This document shows positions 6,070 through 13,921 of a DNA stretch of 64,000 nucleotides, piece by piece. The notes under the pieces were generated by a model. It was not told where the DNA came from and searched no databases. It was given only the letters and a program-made list of their open reading frames with translations. This DNA is from Streptomyces graminofaciens (GTDB lineage: Bacteria; Actinomycetota; Actinomycetes; Streptomycetales; Streptomycetaceae). Numbering within the stretch: position 1 is the stretch's first letter; each line of letters begins with the position of its first letter. The stretch lies in contig NZ_AP018448.1 in NCBI RefSeq assembly GCF_030294945.1, positions 4,092,001 to 4,156,000 on the forward strand, given 5' to 3'. The translations under genes were made by a program, and so were the position numbers.

Positions 6070-8181
6070 TCAGCTCTTGCCGTCCGAGGACTCGGCGGCC
6101 GAACCCTTGGTGGACGCCTTCGCGGACGCCTTCGTGGACGCCTTGTCCGACTCCTTGGCCCGCTCGTCCGCCGGACCACGCCGCACCGAGCCCGGCGCAC
6201 TCCACTCCTGCCGCTTGCGCGCCCGCCGCTTGGCCACCTCGGAGGACTCCAGCTGGTACGGCACGGACGTCACCATCACGCCCGCCGTGAACAGCAGCCG
6301 GCCCTTGAGCCGCAGCGCGCTCTGGTTGTGCAGGATCTGCTCGTACCAGTGACCGACCACGTACTCGGGGATGATCACCGACACCACGTCCCGCGGCGAC
6401 TCCTTGCGCAGGCTCTTGACGTACTCGATGATCGGCCGCGTGATCTCGCGGTACGGCGAGTCGAGGACCTTCAGCGGTACGTCGATGCCGCGCCGGTTCC
6501 ACTCCTCCTGGAGCGCCTTGGTCTCGGCCGGGTCGACGTTGACGCTGAGCGCCTCGAGGGTGTGCGAGCGCAGCAGCTTGGCGTAGGCGAGGGCCCGCAG
6601 GGTCGGGCGGTGGATCTTCGAGATGAGCACCACGGAGTGCACCCGCGACGGCCGTACGACGTCGTCGCTCGGGCCCTCCGGTGCCGAGATCTCCTCGGCG
6701 ACCCGGTCGTAGTGCTTACGGATCGCCGTCATCGTCGCGTAGAAGATCACCATGCCGAGCAGCGCGACCCAGGCTCCGTGCGTGAACTTGGTGACGAGGA
6801 CGACGACCAGGACCAGGCCCGTGAAGAACGCGCCGAACGCGTTGATCGCGCGGGAGCGGACCATGTGGCGCCGCTTGGCCTGGTCCTTCTCCGCCGCCAG
6901 ATGGCGGTTCCAGTGCCGGACCATGCCGATCTGGCTGAGCGTGAAGGAGACGAACACACCCACGATGTACAGCTGGATGAGGCGGGTCGAATCCGCGCCG
7001 TAGATCCACACCAGCAGTCCGGCGGCGCCCGCGAGGAGCACGATGCCGTTGGAGAAGGCGAGGCGGTCCCCGCGGGTGTGCAGCTGGCGCGGGAGGTAGC
7101 GGTCCTGGGCGAGGATCGAGCCGAGCAGCGGGAAGCCGTTGTACGCGGTGTTGGCGGCCAGGAACAGCACGAGCGCGGTGGCGGCGGCCAGCAGGATGAA
7201 GAAGAACGTGCCGTCACCGAAGACGGCGGCCGCGACCTGCGAGATCACCGGGTTCTGGACGTAGGAGTCGCCGACCGGGGAGCCGTCGCGCAGCAGGTCG
7301 TTCGCCGGGTTCTCGGCCATGCGCACGTTGGTGGCCATCGCGAGCCCGATGATGCCGCAGAACATCGTGACGGCGAGCAGGCCCATCGCGGCCAGCGTCG
7401 TCGCCGCGTTCTTGGACTTGGGCTTGCGGAAGGCGGGCACGCCGTTGGAGATCGCCTCGACACCGGTGAGCGCGGCACAGCCGGAGGAGAAGGCGCGCAG
7501 CATCAGGAAGACCAGCGCGAAGCCGGCGAGCCCCTGGTGCTCGGCCTTGATCTCCAGATCGGCGGTGGGCGCCCGCATGGTGTCGTCGAGGACCAGCCCG
7601 CGGAACGCGCCCCAGGCGATCATCACGAAGACGCCGACGACGAAGACGTACGTCGGGATCGCGAAGAGCTTGCCGGACTCCTTCACCCCGCGCAGGTTCA
7701 TCAGCGTCAGCAGCACGATGATGCCGACCGCGCACAGCACCTTGTGCTCGACGAAGAAGGGGACGGCCGAGCCGAGGTTCTCGACGCCGGAGGCGATCGA
7801 CACGGCGACGGTGAGGACGTAGTCGACGAGGAGCGCGCTGGCGACGGTCAGCCCGGCCTTGGGGCCGAGGTTGGTGTTCGCCACCTCGTAGTCGCCGCCA
7901 CCGCTCGGGTAGGCGTGCACGTTCTGCCGGTACGACGCCACCACGGTGAACATCAGCACCACGACCGCGACCGCGATCCAGGGGCTGAAGTGGTACGCCG
8001 ACACGCCCGCGATCGAGAGGACCAGCAGCACCTCGCCTGGTGCGTACGCCACGGAGGACAGCGGGTCGGAGGCGAAGACGGGGAGTGCGATGCGCTTCGG
8101 CAGGAGCGTTTCTCCGAGCCGGTCGCTGCGCAGGGCCCGCCCGATCAGGATCCGTTTGGGCACGTCGGTCAGTTTGGACAC
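6070..8181 (-). CDS. APC-family permease, KimA/YdaO-like potassium transporter
   Basis: The protein has about 703 residues. The first 460 or so are a multi-helix APC-superfamily transporter (FASDPLSSVAYAPGEVLLVLS, YPSGGGDYEVAN, SSGCAALTGVEAISNGVPAF). A cytoplasmic domain of about 200 residues follows, then a Lys/Ala/Ser-rich tail. This is the architecture of KimA, a high-affinity potassium importer inhibited by c-di-AMP. Divergently adjacent genes encode two TrkA/RCK proteins, which supports a potassium role over amino-acid transport. I place the start at GTG 8181, in SKLTDVPKRILIG; an ATG at 8220 is possible and neither has a strong ribosome site. Many family members were first annotated as amino-acid permeases, so the substrate remains inferred. 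Confidence 0.85.
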   Translation of the reverse strand: MSKLTDVPKRILIGRALRSDRLGETLLPKRIALPVFASDPLSSVAYAPGEVLLVLSIAGVSAYHFSPWIAVAVVVLMFTVVASYRQNVHAYPSGGGDYEVANTNLGPKAGLTVASALLVDYVLTVAVSIASGVENLGSAVPFFVEHKVLCAVGIIVLLTLMNLRGVKESGKLFAIPTYVFVVGVFVMIAWGAFRGLVLDDTMRAPTADLEIKAEHQGLAGFALVFLMLRAFSSGCAALTGVEAISNGVPAFRKPKSKNAATTLAAMGLLAVTMFCGIIGLAMATNVRMAENPANDLLRDGSPVGDSYVQNPVISQVAAAVFGDGTFFFILLAAATALVLFLAANTAYNGFPLLGSILAQDRYLPRQLHTRGDRLAFSNGIVLLAGAAGLLVWIYGADSTRLIQLYIVGVFVSFTLSQIGMVRHWNRHLAAEKDQAKRRHMVRSRAINAFGAFFTGLVLVVVLVTKFTHGAWVALLGMVIFYATMTAIRKHYDRVAEEISAPEGPSDDVVRPSRVHSVVLISKIHRPTLRALAYAKLLRSHTLEALSVNVDPAETKALQEEWNRRGIDVPLKVLDSPYREITRPIIEYVKSLRKESPRDVVSVIIPEYVVGHWYEQILHNQSALRLKGRLLFTAGVMVTSVPYQLESSEVAKRRARKRQEWSAPGSVRRGPADERAKESDKASTKASAKASTKGSAAESSDGKS

Positions 8182-8319
8182 GGAGAGGATCGTAAGCGCC
8201 GTGACTGGTTCTGGGCACATCCGGGTGAAATCCCGGCGGGCCCCGGAGTGAAATCTGTCCGGTACCGACCACGAAGTGAGTCACGCCACGCATCCTCGGG
8301 CCTAATGAAGCGCGTCCTC

Positions 8320-8351
8320 ATGTCTATAGATGCCTGTAGGCCTATAGGACA
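8320..8351. promoter_or_regulatory. CTATAG-containing inverted repeat (candidate operator)
   Basis: TGTCTATAG at 8321-8329 and CTATAGGACA at 8342-8351 form an imperfect inverted repeat in the gap between the KimA-like permease and the small membrane ORF at 8381. The spacing and AT-rich core, unusual in this GC-rich sequence, suggest a dimeric repressor site, for example GntR or TetR type. The binding protein is unknown. Confidence 0.4.
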
Positions 8352-8380
8352 GATCCGCTCACTCTCCCCCTGGAGGCCCC

Positions 8381-8491
8381 ATGCAGGCCGCGACCGCCGA
8401 ACTGATCGGCGCCCTGGTGTCCCTCGTCGGCCTCGGCGTCCTGACGGTGATCAGCGTCCGCCGGATCAGCCGCAGACGATCGCCGACCTGA
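8381..8491 (+). CDS. Small single-span membrane protein (36 aa)
   Basis: An ATG preceded by TGGAGG at ideal spacing opens a 36-codon frame ending in TGA. Residues about 5-25 are hydrophobic (ELIGALVSLVGLGVLTVISV) and are followed by a basic tail (RRISRRRSPT), the pattern of a single-helix inner-membrane microprotein with its C-terminus inside. It sits between the permease and the first trkA gene, downstream of the CTATAG palindrome. A regulatory subunit of the permease is conceivable, but nothing in the sequence proves that. Confidence 0.55.
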   Translation: MQAATAELIGALVSLVGLGVLTVISVRRISRRRSPT

Positions 8492-8652
8492 GCGGGACCA
8501 CGCGCCCGGCCGGCGAAAACCGCAGGCGGAAACGTACGACGGTGCACAGGGGTGCCCTTTGCTGACCGCGCGTGTGTAGCTTGGGCGACGGTCTGAGACC
8601 CTGTTTTTGATGTTTCGGCTGAACAGTAGCTATTGACACCGGAAGGACGGTC

Positions 8653-9324
8653 GTGCACATCGTCATCATGGGCTGCGGGCGAGTGGGTTCCACCCTCGCC
8701 CAGACCCTGGAGCAACAGGGGCACACGGTCGCCGTGATCGACCAGGACCCCACGGCCTTCCGTCGACTGGGCTCGGGATTCGGCGGTCGCCGGGTCACCG
8801 GTGTCGGCTTCGACCGGGACACCCTGCGCGAGGCGGGCATCGAGGAGGCCGGCGCGTTCGCCGCGGTCTCCAGCGGCGACAACTCCAACATCATCGCCGC
8901 CCGCGTCGCCCGCGAGATGTTCGGCATCGAGAACGTGGCGGCCCGGATCTACGACCCGCGCCGCGCCGAGGTCTACCAGCGCCTGGGCATCCCCACGGTC
9001 GCCACGGTCCGCTGGACGGCCGACCAGATGCTGCGCCGGCTGCTGCCCGCCGGGTCGGAGCCGCTGTGGCGCGACCCCACCGGTGGCGTCCAGCTCGCCG
9101 AGGTGCACGCCTCGTCGGCCTGGGTGGGCCACAAGATCAGCAAGATGCAGGAGGAGACCGGCGTCCGCGTCGCCTTCCTCACCCGCCTGGGCGAGGCGGT
9201 CCTGCCCACCTCCCAGACGGTGCTGCAGGAAGGCGACCTCGTGCACGTGATGATGCGTACGGACGACGTGGAGAAGGTCGAGGCGTCCTTCGCCGAGGGC
9301 CCCGACGAGGAGGGCGGTCACTGA
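8653..9324 (+). CDS. trkA: TrkA-family potassium uptake regulator (first of pair)
   Basis: The protein has 223 residues. An N-terminal RCK_N Rossmann domain begins with IVIMGCGRVGSTLA and has an acidic end to the second strand (IDQDPTAF), typical of NAD(H) binding. An RCK_C-type domain occupies about 135-215 (LAEVHASSAWVGHKI, then LQEGDLVHVMMR). TrkA proteins gate K+ transporters in response to NAD(H) or ATP, and some RCK_C domains bind c-di-AMP. The GTG start follows GGAAGGACGG. The next trkA gene begins at the stop codon (TGATG), so the two are translationally coupled and probably form a heteromeric ring. Confidence 0.93.
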   Translation: MHIVIMGCGRVGSTLAQTLEQQGHTVAVIDQDPTAFRRLGSGFGGRRVTGVGFDRDTLREAGIEEAGAFAAVSSGDNSNIIAARVAREMFGIENVAARIYDPRRAEVYQRLGIPTVATVRWTADQMLRRLLPAGSEPLWRDPTGGVQLAEVHASSAWVGHKISKMQEETGVRVAFLTRLGEAVLPTSQTVLQEGDLVHVMMRTDDVEKVEASFAEGPDEEGGH

Positions 9325-10001
9325 TGAGGGTCGCCATTGCCGGAGCCGGCGCGGTCGGTCGCTCGATCGCGGGCGAACTTCTGGAGAACGGCCACGAGGT
9401 CCTTCTCGTCGACAAGGCGCCGACCGCCATCTCGGTCGAGCGCGTCCCCCAGGCGGAGTGGCTGCTGGCCGACGCCTGCGAGATCACGTCCCTGGACGAG
9501 GCGGCCCTCCAGCGCTGCAACGTCGTCATCGCCGCGACGGGCGACGACAAGGTCAACCTGGTCGTCTCCCTGCTGGCGAAGACGGAGTACGGCGTCCCGC
9601 GCGTCGTCGCCCGCGTCAACAACCCCAAGAACGAGTGGCTGTTCAACGAGTCCTGGGGCGTGGACGTGGCCGTCTCGACGCCGCGCCTGATGTCGGCCCT
9701 GGTCGAGGAGGCGGTGAGCGTCGGCGACCTGGTGCGTCTGCTCCGCTTCAGCCACGGCGACGCGAACCTGGTGGAGCTGACCCTGCCGCCGGAGTCCGCC
9801 CTGGCCGGCACCCAGGTCGGCGACGTCGAGTGGCCGGAGGACACGTCCCTGGTGACGATCATCCGCGGCACCCGAGTCCTCACCCCCACCCGGGACGACT
9901 CCCTGGAGGCGGGCGACGAGCTGCTGTTCGTGGCCGCCCAGGCCCGCGAGGAACAGCTGGAGGACCTGCTGTCGGTACGGCGCGAGGACGCGACGAGCTG
10001 A
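9324..10001 (+). CDS. trkA: TrkA-family potassium uptake regulator (second of pair)
   Basis: The protein has 225 residues with the same RCK_N plus RCK_C layout: VAIAGAGAVGRSIAGELL, DKAPTAISVE, and a C-terminal domain with LPPESALAGTQVGDVEWP and DELLFVAAQ. Its ATG overlaps the preceding stop by one base. Adjacent trkA pairs of this kind are typical in actinobacteria (ceoB/ceoC). With the KimA-like permease on the other side, the pair forms a potassium module. A strong hairpin 15 bp downstream ends the operon. Confidence 0.93.
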   Translation: MRVAIAGAGAVGRSIAGELLENGHEVLLVDKAPTAISVERVPQAEWLLADACEITSLDEAALQRCNVVIAATGDDKVNLVVSLLAKTEYGVPRVVARVNNPKNEWLFNESWGVDVAVSTPRLMSALVEEAVSVGDLVRLLRFSHGDANLVELTLPPESALAGTQVGDVEWPEDTSLVTIIRGTRVLTPTRDDSLEAGDELLFVAAQAREEQLEDLLSVRREDATS

Positions 10002-10016
10002 CAGGGTCTCCGATAC

Positions 10017-10056
10017 GAGAAGAGGGCGCCCGGAATTCTCCGGGCGCCCTCTTCTC
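10017..10056 (+). terminator. Strong terminator after the trkA pair
   Basis: A perfect inverted repeat with 18-bp arms (10017-10034 and 10039-10056) and an ATTC loop lies 15 bp after the stop. There is no U-tract, as is usual in Streptomyces. It may also insulate the convergent DUF3159 gene. Confidence 0.85.
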
Positions 10057-10062
10057 GGCCCG

Positions 10063-10170
10063 TCGGGCGGTTGAGGACGAGGCCGTTCAGGCCAAAAGCG
10101 GGGGTCTGGGGGCGGCAGCCCTCAGGGATGCCCCCAGGGACAGGGATGCCCCCTGGGATGGGACGGGTAG
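10063..10170. repeat. Dispersed Streptomyces-type intergenic repeat
   Basis: The stretch GGTTGAGGACGAGGCCGTTC and the following G/C runs (GGGGGTCTGGGGGCGG, then two copies around CAGGGATGCCCCC) resemble a repeat seen after many Streptomyces genes, recognised from memory. It lies between convergent genes. Function is unknown. Confidence 0.5.
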
Positions 10171-10184
10171 TGACGGGGGCGACT

Positions 10185-10940
10185 TCACTCCCCGGCGGCA
10201 CCCGCCCGCTCCGCGGCCTTCCGCTCCTCCTCGGCCCGCTCCTCGGCCTCCATCTCGGCGAACACATCGATGGGCGCCGGCGCCTTCGCCAGGAACACCC
10301 ACGTCAGCCACACCGCGAGCAGGAACGGCGGAATCTTCAGCGACACCAGCACCCAGCCGAGGTGCTCCGTGTCGGCCCACCAGTAGAGCGGGAAGAGAAT
10401 CGCGCACTTGGCGAGCAGGATCAGCCCCCACGCGTAACTCGCCTTCGCGTACGCCTTCTTACGGCCGGGATTCCGCGTCCGCCAGGACAGGTTCTCCTTG
10501 AACACCGGCCCGAGGATCAGCCCGATCAGCGGGACCCCGCACAGCGTCGTGATGATGTACGCGAGGGCGAGCCCCAGCGTGTACAGCATGCCCGGCAGAT
10601 AGAAGTCCTTGGCGTTGCCGGTCATCATCGCGAAGACCACACCGAAGGCGACGCCGAAGACACCGCTGAAGGCGTGCTTGACGGTGTCCTTCATGACGAG
10701 CCGCACCACGACCAGCAGCACGGACACGGCGAGGGCCGCGATGGCCGCCGCGTGCAGGTCCTTCTTGATCGTGAAGATGGTGACGAAGAGCAGGCCGGGC
10801 ACGACCGTCTCGACCATGCCCCGTACGCCGCCGAACGCCTCGAACAGCGCGGCCTCGGTCACGGCTCTGGAGTCCTGCGGGGTGTCCTGGACACCCTGGG
10901 CGCTCTGGGCGCCCTCCGTCGGCTTGTCGAGCGACGTCAC
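10185..10940 (-). CDS. DUF3159 family membrane protein
   Basis: The protein has 251 residues. About five hydrophobic helices are visible (for example MVETVVPGLLFVTIFTI, AAAIAALAVSVLLVVVRLVM, GLALAYIITTLCGVPLIGLI, WGLILLAKCAILFPLYWWA, KIPPFLLAVWLTWVFLAKAP), followed by an acidic/Ala-rich C-terminal tail. It matches the actinobacterial DUF3159 family, whose function is unknown. It sits immediately downstream of the OB-fold gene on the same strand (3-bp gap), so they are probably co-transcribed. Confidence 0.88.
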   Translation of the reverse strand: MTSLDKPTEGAQSAQGVQDTPQDSRAVTEAALFEAFGGVRGMVETVVPGLLFVTIFTIKKDLHAAAIAALAVSVLLVVVRLVMKDTVKHAFSGVFGVAFGVVFAMMTGNAKDFYLPGMLYTLGLALAYIITTLCGVPLIGLILGPVFKENLSWRTRNPGRKKAYAKASYAWGLILLAKCAILFPLYWWADTEHLGWVLVSLKIPPFLLAVWLTWVFLAKAPAPIDVFAEMEAEERAEEERKAAERAGAAGE

Positions 10941-10943
10941 CGG

Positions 10944-11342
10944 TTACTCCCGTCCGAGCGGTCTGAGTTCGTACTTCGGATTGAACAGCACCTTACGGCC
11001 CCGGCTCATCGAGATCCGCCCGGACGCGATCAGCCTGCGCCCCGGCTCTATGCCGACGATGGAGCGCCTGCCGAGCCACACCACGTCCAGCGCTGCCGAA
11101 CCGTCGAACAGCTCGGCCTCCAGGGCGGGGACGCCGGCGCGCGGCCGTAGCGTGACCGTGCGCAAGGTACCAGTAACCGTCACTATCTGTCGGTCGTGGC
11201 AGTCGCAGATCCGTGTGCAGCCCGCTGTCTCGGCGTCCTCGCGCAGCTCCTCCGACTCCAGGTCCTCCTGGGACGACGAGAGCCGGTCGAGCATGCGCCG
11301 GAACCGGCCGACCGGCTTCTCGGAACGAGGGACAGCACTCAT
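10944..11342 (-). CDS. OB-fold nucleic-acid-binding protein
   Basis: The protein has 132 residues. An N-terminal charged region (about 1-40) is followed by an OB-fold (QIVTVTGTLRTVTLRPRAG, ALEAELFDGSAALDVVWLGRRSI, GRRLIASGRISM, YELRPL) of the tRNA-anticodon/RecG-wedge type. CTRICDCHD just before it provides three cysteines. Such proteins pair with DUF3159 across actinobacteria. DNA or RNA binding is likely, but the role is unknown. Confidence 0.85.
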   Translation of the reverse strand: MSAVPRSEKPVGRFRRMLDRLSSSQEDLESEELREDAETAGCTRICDCHDRQIVTVTGTLRTVTLRPRAGVPALEAELFDGSAALDVVWLGRRSIVGIEPGRRLIASGRISMSRGRKVLFNPKYELRPLGRE

Positions 11343-11622
11343 ACCGAAAGCGTACCGGGGGCCACCGACAGCACCGTAACCCCCGTCACCGACCCCCGGA
11401 ACCAGCGCTCGAACCGGTATCCCGCGCTCCGACGGTGAAGTCGTCGCTCTCCCACGATCATGTCGCCCTCGTCACCCTCGTCGCCCCCGACGGGCTCGGG
11501 ACGGCGGACGGCGGCACGCAGCCGTGCGCTTCTTCAGGTGTGACCGCCTCTGCCGTGCGCACGGTCGCAGCCTCCCCCGCAGAAGCGGCCGGTCCGAGGC
11601 CGTAGCCGTCTCCGTCCCCTCT
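11343..11622. other. Non-coding gap
   Basis: No reading frame with convincing coding bias and no recognisable RNA was seen. The part next to 11342 should hold the promoter of the OB-fold/DUF3159 pair. The rest leads into the decayed kinase relic. Confidence 0.5.
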
Positions 11623-11652
11623 CCCCTCTCCGGGCACGTGGCCGGAGAGGGG
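11623..11652 (-). terminator. Hairpin downstream of the kdpD-like relic
   Basis: CCCCTCTCCGG (11623-11633) pairs with CCGGAGAGGGG (11642-11652) around an 8-nt loop. On the minus strand it lies just after the relic's former C-terminus, as expected for the terminator of that lost gene. Confidence 0.6.
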
Positions 11653-11664
11653 CTCTGACCGCCG

Positions 11665-11790
11665 TTCTCCGCCGCCCGCACAGTGAGCACCATGGTGAGG
11701 CCCCCGCCGAGTGTGTCCTCGGCGTGAGGGTCCCCCCATGGCTTCGGCGAAGCCGCTGGCGACCGCGAGGCCGAGCCCGCGCCGTGCGGG
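11665..11790 (-). pseudogene. Relic of a KdpD-type sensor histidine kinase (C-terminal end)
   Basis: On the minus strand one frame reads GLGLAVASGFAEAMGG (about 11778 to 11732), the G2-box and last helix of a KdpD-type HATPase domain. After small indels a different frame reads PEDTLGGGLTMVLTVRAAE, the usual kinase C-terminus. At least two frameshifts are needed to join them, and nothing upstream resembles the remainder of a kinase. It is therefore a short decayed remnant. Its position beside the potassium genes fits a lost potassium-responsive KdpD. Confidence 0.7.
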
Positions 11791-11866
11791 GCGTCACCAT
11801 CGCGCTGGAATGCCTGCCGCGCCCGAAGAGCCCCGACGGACAGCCCGGAAGACCGCGAACATGACA

Positions 11867-11899
11867 ATGGGCCGCACCCCGCGAAGGGGTACGGCCCAT
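11867..11899 (-). terminator. Terminator after the DUF3710 gene
   Basis: ATGGGCCGCACCCC (11867-11880) pairs with AGGGGTACGGCCCAT (11885-11899) around GCGA, with one internal mismatch. It is 35 bp past the stop of the DUF3710 gene on the minus strand. Confidence 0.75.
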
Positions 11900-11933
11900 G
11901 CGCATGTACGAGGGGTACGCGCGCGGAGCGGAG

Positions 11934-12704
11934 CTACCGGACCTCGGTGATCTCCGGTCCGCGCTGCAGCTGTCCCATGCCGCCGGAGAAGCGGGAACCG
12001 CTCTGCTCCTCCTGCTGGACGCCCTCGGGAACCATCTGGGCGTCGTTCGGCAGCTTCAGGACGATCGGGTCGCGCGGCGCCATGGGGCCCTCGCCACGGA
12101 CGACGACCGCGTCCCGGAAGATCTGCTCCAGCAGCCCGGCGGTCTGCGGCTCCACCGCGCCCCGGCCGGAGATCACACCGCGCAGGAACCAGCGCGGGCC
12201 GTCCACGCCGACAAACCGGACGACCTGGAAGCCGCCCGTGCCGTCCGGCAGCTGCACCGGCACCTGAGCACGGAGCTCCCAGCCCAGCGGGCCCTCGACC
12301 TCGTCGATGACACCGCCCTGCTGGGTGATCCCGGAGGCGATCTCCTCGCGCACCTCGCCCCAGATGCCCTCACGCTTGGGTGCGGCGAAGGCCTGCAACT
12401 GGACGGCGCTGTCGCGCAGCACGACGGTCGCCGCGACGATCGCGTCGCCCGCGACCTCCACCCGCAGCTCCATGCCCTCGACCCCGGGCACGAACAGCCC
12501 GCCGAGGTCCACCCGGCCCTCGCCGGGCTCGCGCACCTCGGTGCTGTCCCAGGGCCCGTCCGGGCGCGGCTCGGGCTCCAGGCGTACGCGCTCGCGCTCG
12601 CCCTCTTCTTCTTCGTCCGCCTCAGTGTCGACGCTGTCGACGACCTGCTCGGCCTCGCCGGCCGCGTCCTCGGCGGCACCCTTCTTCTTGCGACGTCCGA
12701 ACAC
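11934..12704 (-). CDS. DUF3710 family protein
   Basis: The protein has 256 residues. It begins FGRRKKKGAAEDAAGEAEQV, followed by a strongly acidic segment, then the folded DUF3710 domain (LGGLFVPGVEGMELRVEV, QLQAFAAPKREGIWGEVREE, VRFVGVDGPRWFLRGVISG). The GTG at 12704 follows GGAAGGACA and matches the start of family members. It is conserved in actinobacteria, often beside dut and the OB-fold/DUF3159 genes, and its function is unknown. Dut ends 2 bp upstream, so the thioesterase, dut and this gene are probably one transcript. Confidence 0.88.
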   Translation of the reverse strand: MFGRRKKKGAAEDAAGEAEQVVDSVDTEADEEEEGERERVRLEPEPRPDGPWDSTEVREPGEGRVDLGGLFVPGVEGMELRVEVAGDAIVAATVVLRDSAVQLQAFAAPKREGIWGEVREEIASGITQQGGVIDEVEGPLGWELRAQVPVQLPDGTGGFQVVRFVGVDGPRWFLRGVISGRGAVEPQTAGLLEQIFRDAVVVRGEGPMAPRDPIVLKLPNDAQMVPEGVQQEEQSGSRFSGGMGQLQRGPEITEVR

Positions 12705-12705
12705 G

Positions 12706-13227
12706 TCACTGTCCTTCCCGGTCGGATACGACCGAAGCGTATCGATTCCCACCCGTTGTGACGCCCACGGCGGCATGACCGCCGGTGGACCCGAAGCCCC
12801 CCTCGGCCCGCGCCGAGTCGGGAAGCTCCGCCACCTCCTGGAAGCGGACCTTCTCGACCTGCTGGACGACGAGTTGGGCAATCCGGTCGAAGCGCTCGAA
12901 CCGCACGGGTTCGAGCGGGTCGAGGTTCACCACGATCACCTTGATCTCCCCACGGTACCCGGCATCAACCGTCCCCGGGGCATTCACCAGGGCCACACCG
13001 CAGCGGGCGGCAAGACCCGAGCGCGGGTGCACGAAGGCCGCGTACCCCTCCGGGAGCGCGATGGACACACCCGTGGGCAGTACGGCCCGCTCCCCCGGCT
13101 TCAGCTCACGGCTCTCGGTGGTGCGCAGATCGGCGCCGGCGTCCCCGGGGTGCGCATAGCCGGGCAGCGGGACGTCCGGGTCGACGCGCCGGATGAGGAC
13201 GTCGACGGGGGTACGGCTGCCGCTCAC
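12706..13227 (-). CDS. dut: dUTP diphosphatase
   Basis: The protein has 173 residues, the usual size for a trimeric dUTPase, which hydrolyses dUTP to dUMP and so keeps uracil out of DNA. The motifs are present: HPGDAGADL (motif 1), HPRSGLAARCG (motif 2), VNAPGTVDAGYRGEI (motif 3 with the catalytic Asp), DRIAQLV (motif 4) and the Gly-rich GGFGSTGG (motif 5). The GTG start overlaps the thioesterase stop by 4 bp (GTGA), implying coupled translation. Confidence 0.96.
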   Translation of the reverse strand: MSGSRTPVDVLIRRVDPDVPLPGYAHPGDAGADLRTTESRELKPGERAVLPTGVSIALPEGYAAFVHPRSGLAARCGVALVNAPGTVDAGYRGEIKVIVVNLDPLEPVRFERFDRIAQLVVQQVEKVRFQEVAELPDSARAEGGFGSTGGHAAVGVTTGGNRYASVVSDREGQ

Positions 13228-13808
13228 GGGTTCACCTCGAAGGCACGGACGCGCCGGTCCTGGTCCGGGTCGTTCATGGCCGCCTGGATCTCCTCCTGGC
13301 GGCCGTTGTCGATGAAGTGATCGACTTTGACCTCCAGGAAGAGCGCGTCGGCGCGGACGGCCAGCGGGCCGTCGGGGGCGTCGACGCGTCCGGTGGCGGT
13401 CGCGTAGATCTTCCGCCCGGCGACGGCCGTCACCTCGGCCTGGAGGTACAGGACCGTGTCGACGGGCACGGGCCGGACGAAGTCGGTCTCCAGCCGTCCC
13501 GTCACCGCGATGGTGCGCAGCAGCCAGTTCAGGGAGCCGAGCGTCTCGTCGAGGGCGCTGGCCAGGACCCCGCCGTGCGCCAGCCCGGGCGCGCCCTGAT
13601 GGGCGGGCTTCACGGTGAACTCGGCGGTGAGGGACACGCCCTCCCCGGCCGTTGCCTCGAGATGCAGCCCATGGGGCTGATCTCCGCCGCACCCGAAGCA
13701 CTGCTCGTAATGCGCGCCGAGCAGTTCACCCGGGGCGGGTGCCTCGGGGTGCCGCACGGGCGCCGTGGCGTCGGCCGGCGGCTGCAGTGCCGCGGAAGTA
13801 CCTCTCAC
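13224..13808 (-). CDS. PaaI-family hotdog thioesterase
   Basis: The protein has about 194 residues with a single hotdog domain: CFGCGGDQPHGLHL, AHQGAPGLAHGGVLASALDETLG (the acidic residue in the HGG-A-DE helix is the usual catalytic site), and LETDFVRPVPVDTVLYLQAEV. It probably hydrolyses acyl-CoA thioesters; the substrate is unknown. The start at GTG 13808 (RGTSAALQPP) was chosen because AAGG lies about 10 nt upstream; longer starts add only a poorly conserved basic stretch. It overlaps dut by 4 bp. Confidence 0.85.
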   Translation of the reverse strand: MRGTSAALQPPADATAPVRHPEAPAPGELLGAHYEQCFGCGGDQPHGLHLEATAGEGVSLTAEFTVKPAHQGAPGLAHGGVLASALDETLGSLNWLLRTIAVTGRLETDFVRPVPVDTVLYLQAEVTAVAGRKIYATATGRVDAPDGPLAVRADALFLEVKVDHFIDNGRQEEIQAAMNDPDQDRRVRAFEVNP

Positions 13809-13921
13809 AGCCGCAGACCTTACCCGTCCGTCAGCCCCCGGCCATCGTCCCGAGGGGCAGGGTTTCCCCTCGGACGCCCCCATTTCCGGGGCGGGACGGT
13901 GCGCGTGCCAAGCTTGACGCC

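Noticed and set aside
6013..8565. An 850-codon open frame on the + strand across the KimA-like gene
   Set aside because: It is antisense to a gene with clear family motifs; composition is His/Arg/Glu-rich with no domain pattern, typical of a high-GC shadow frame.
11472..11867. A protein-coding gene on the minus strand covering the whole gap
   Set aside because: The frame has no ribosome site or domain and only overlaps the KdpD-like relic in a different frame.
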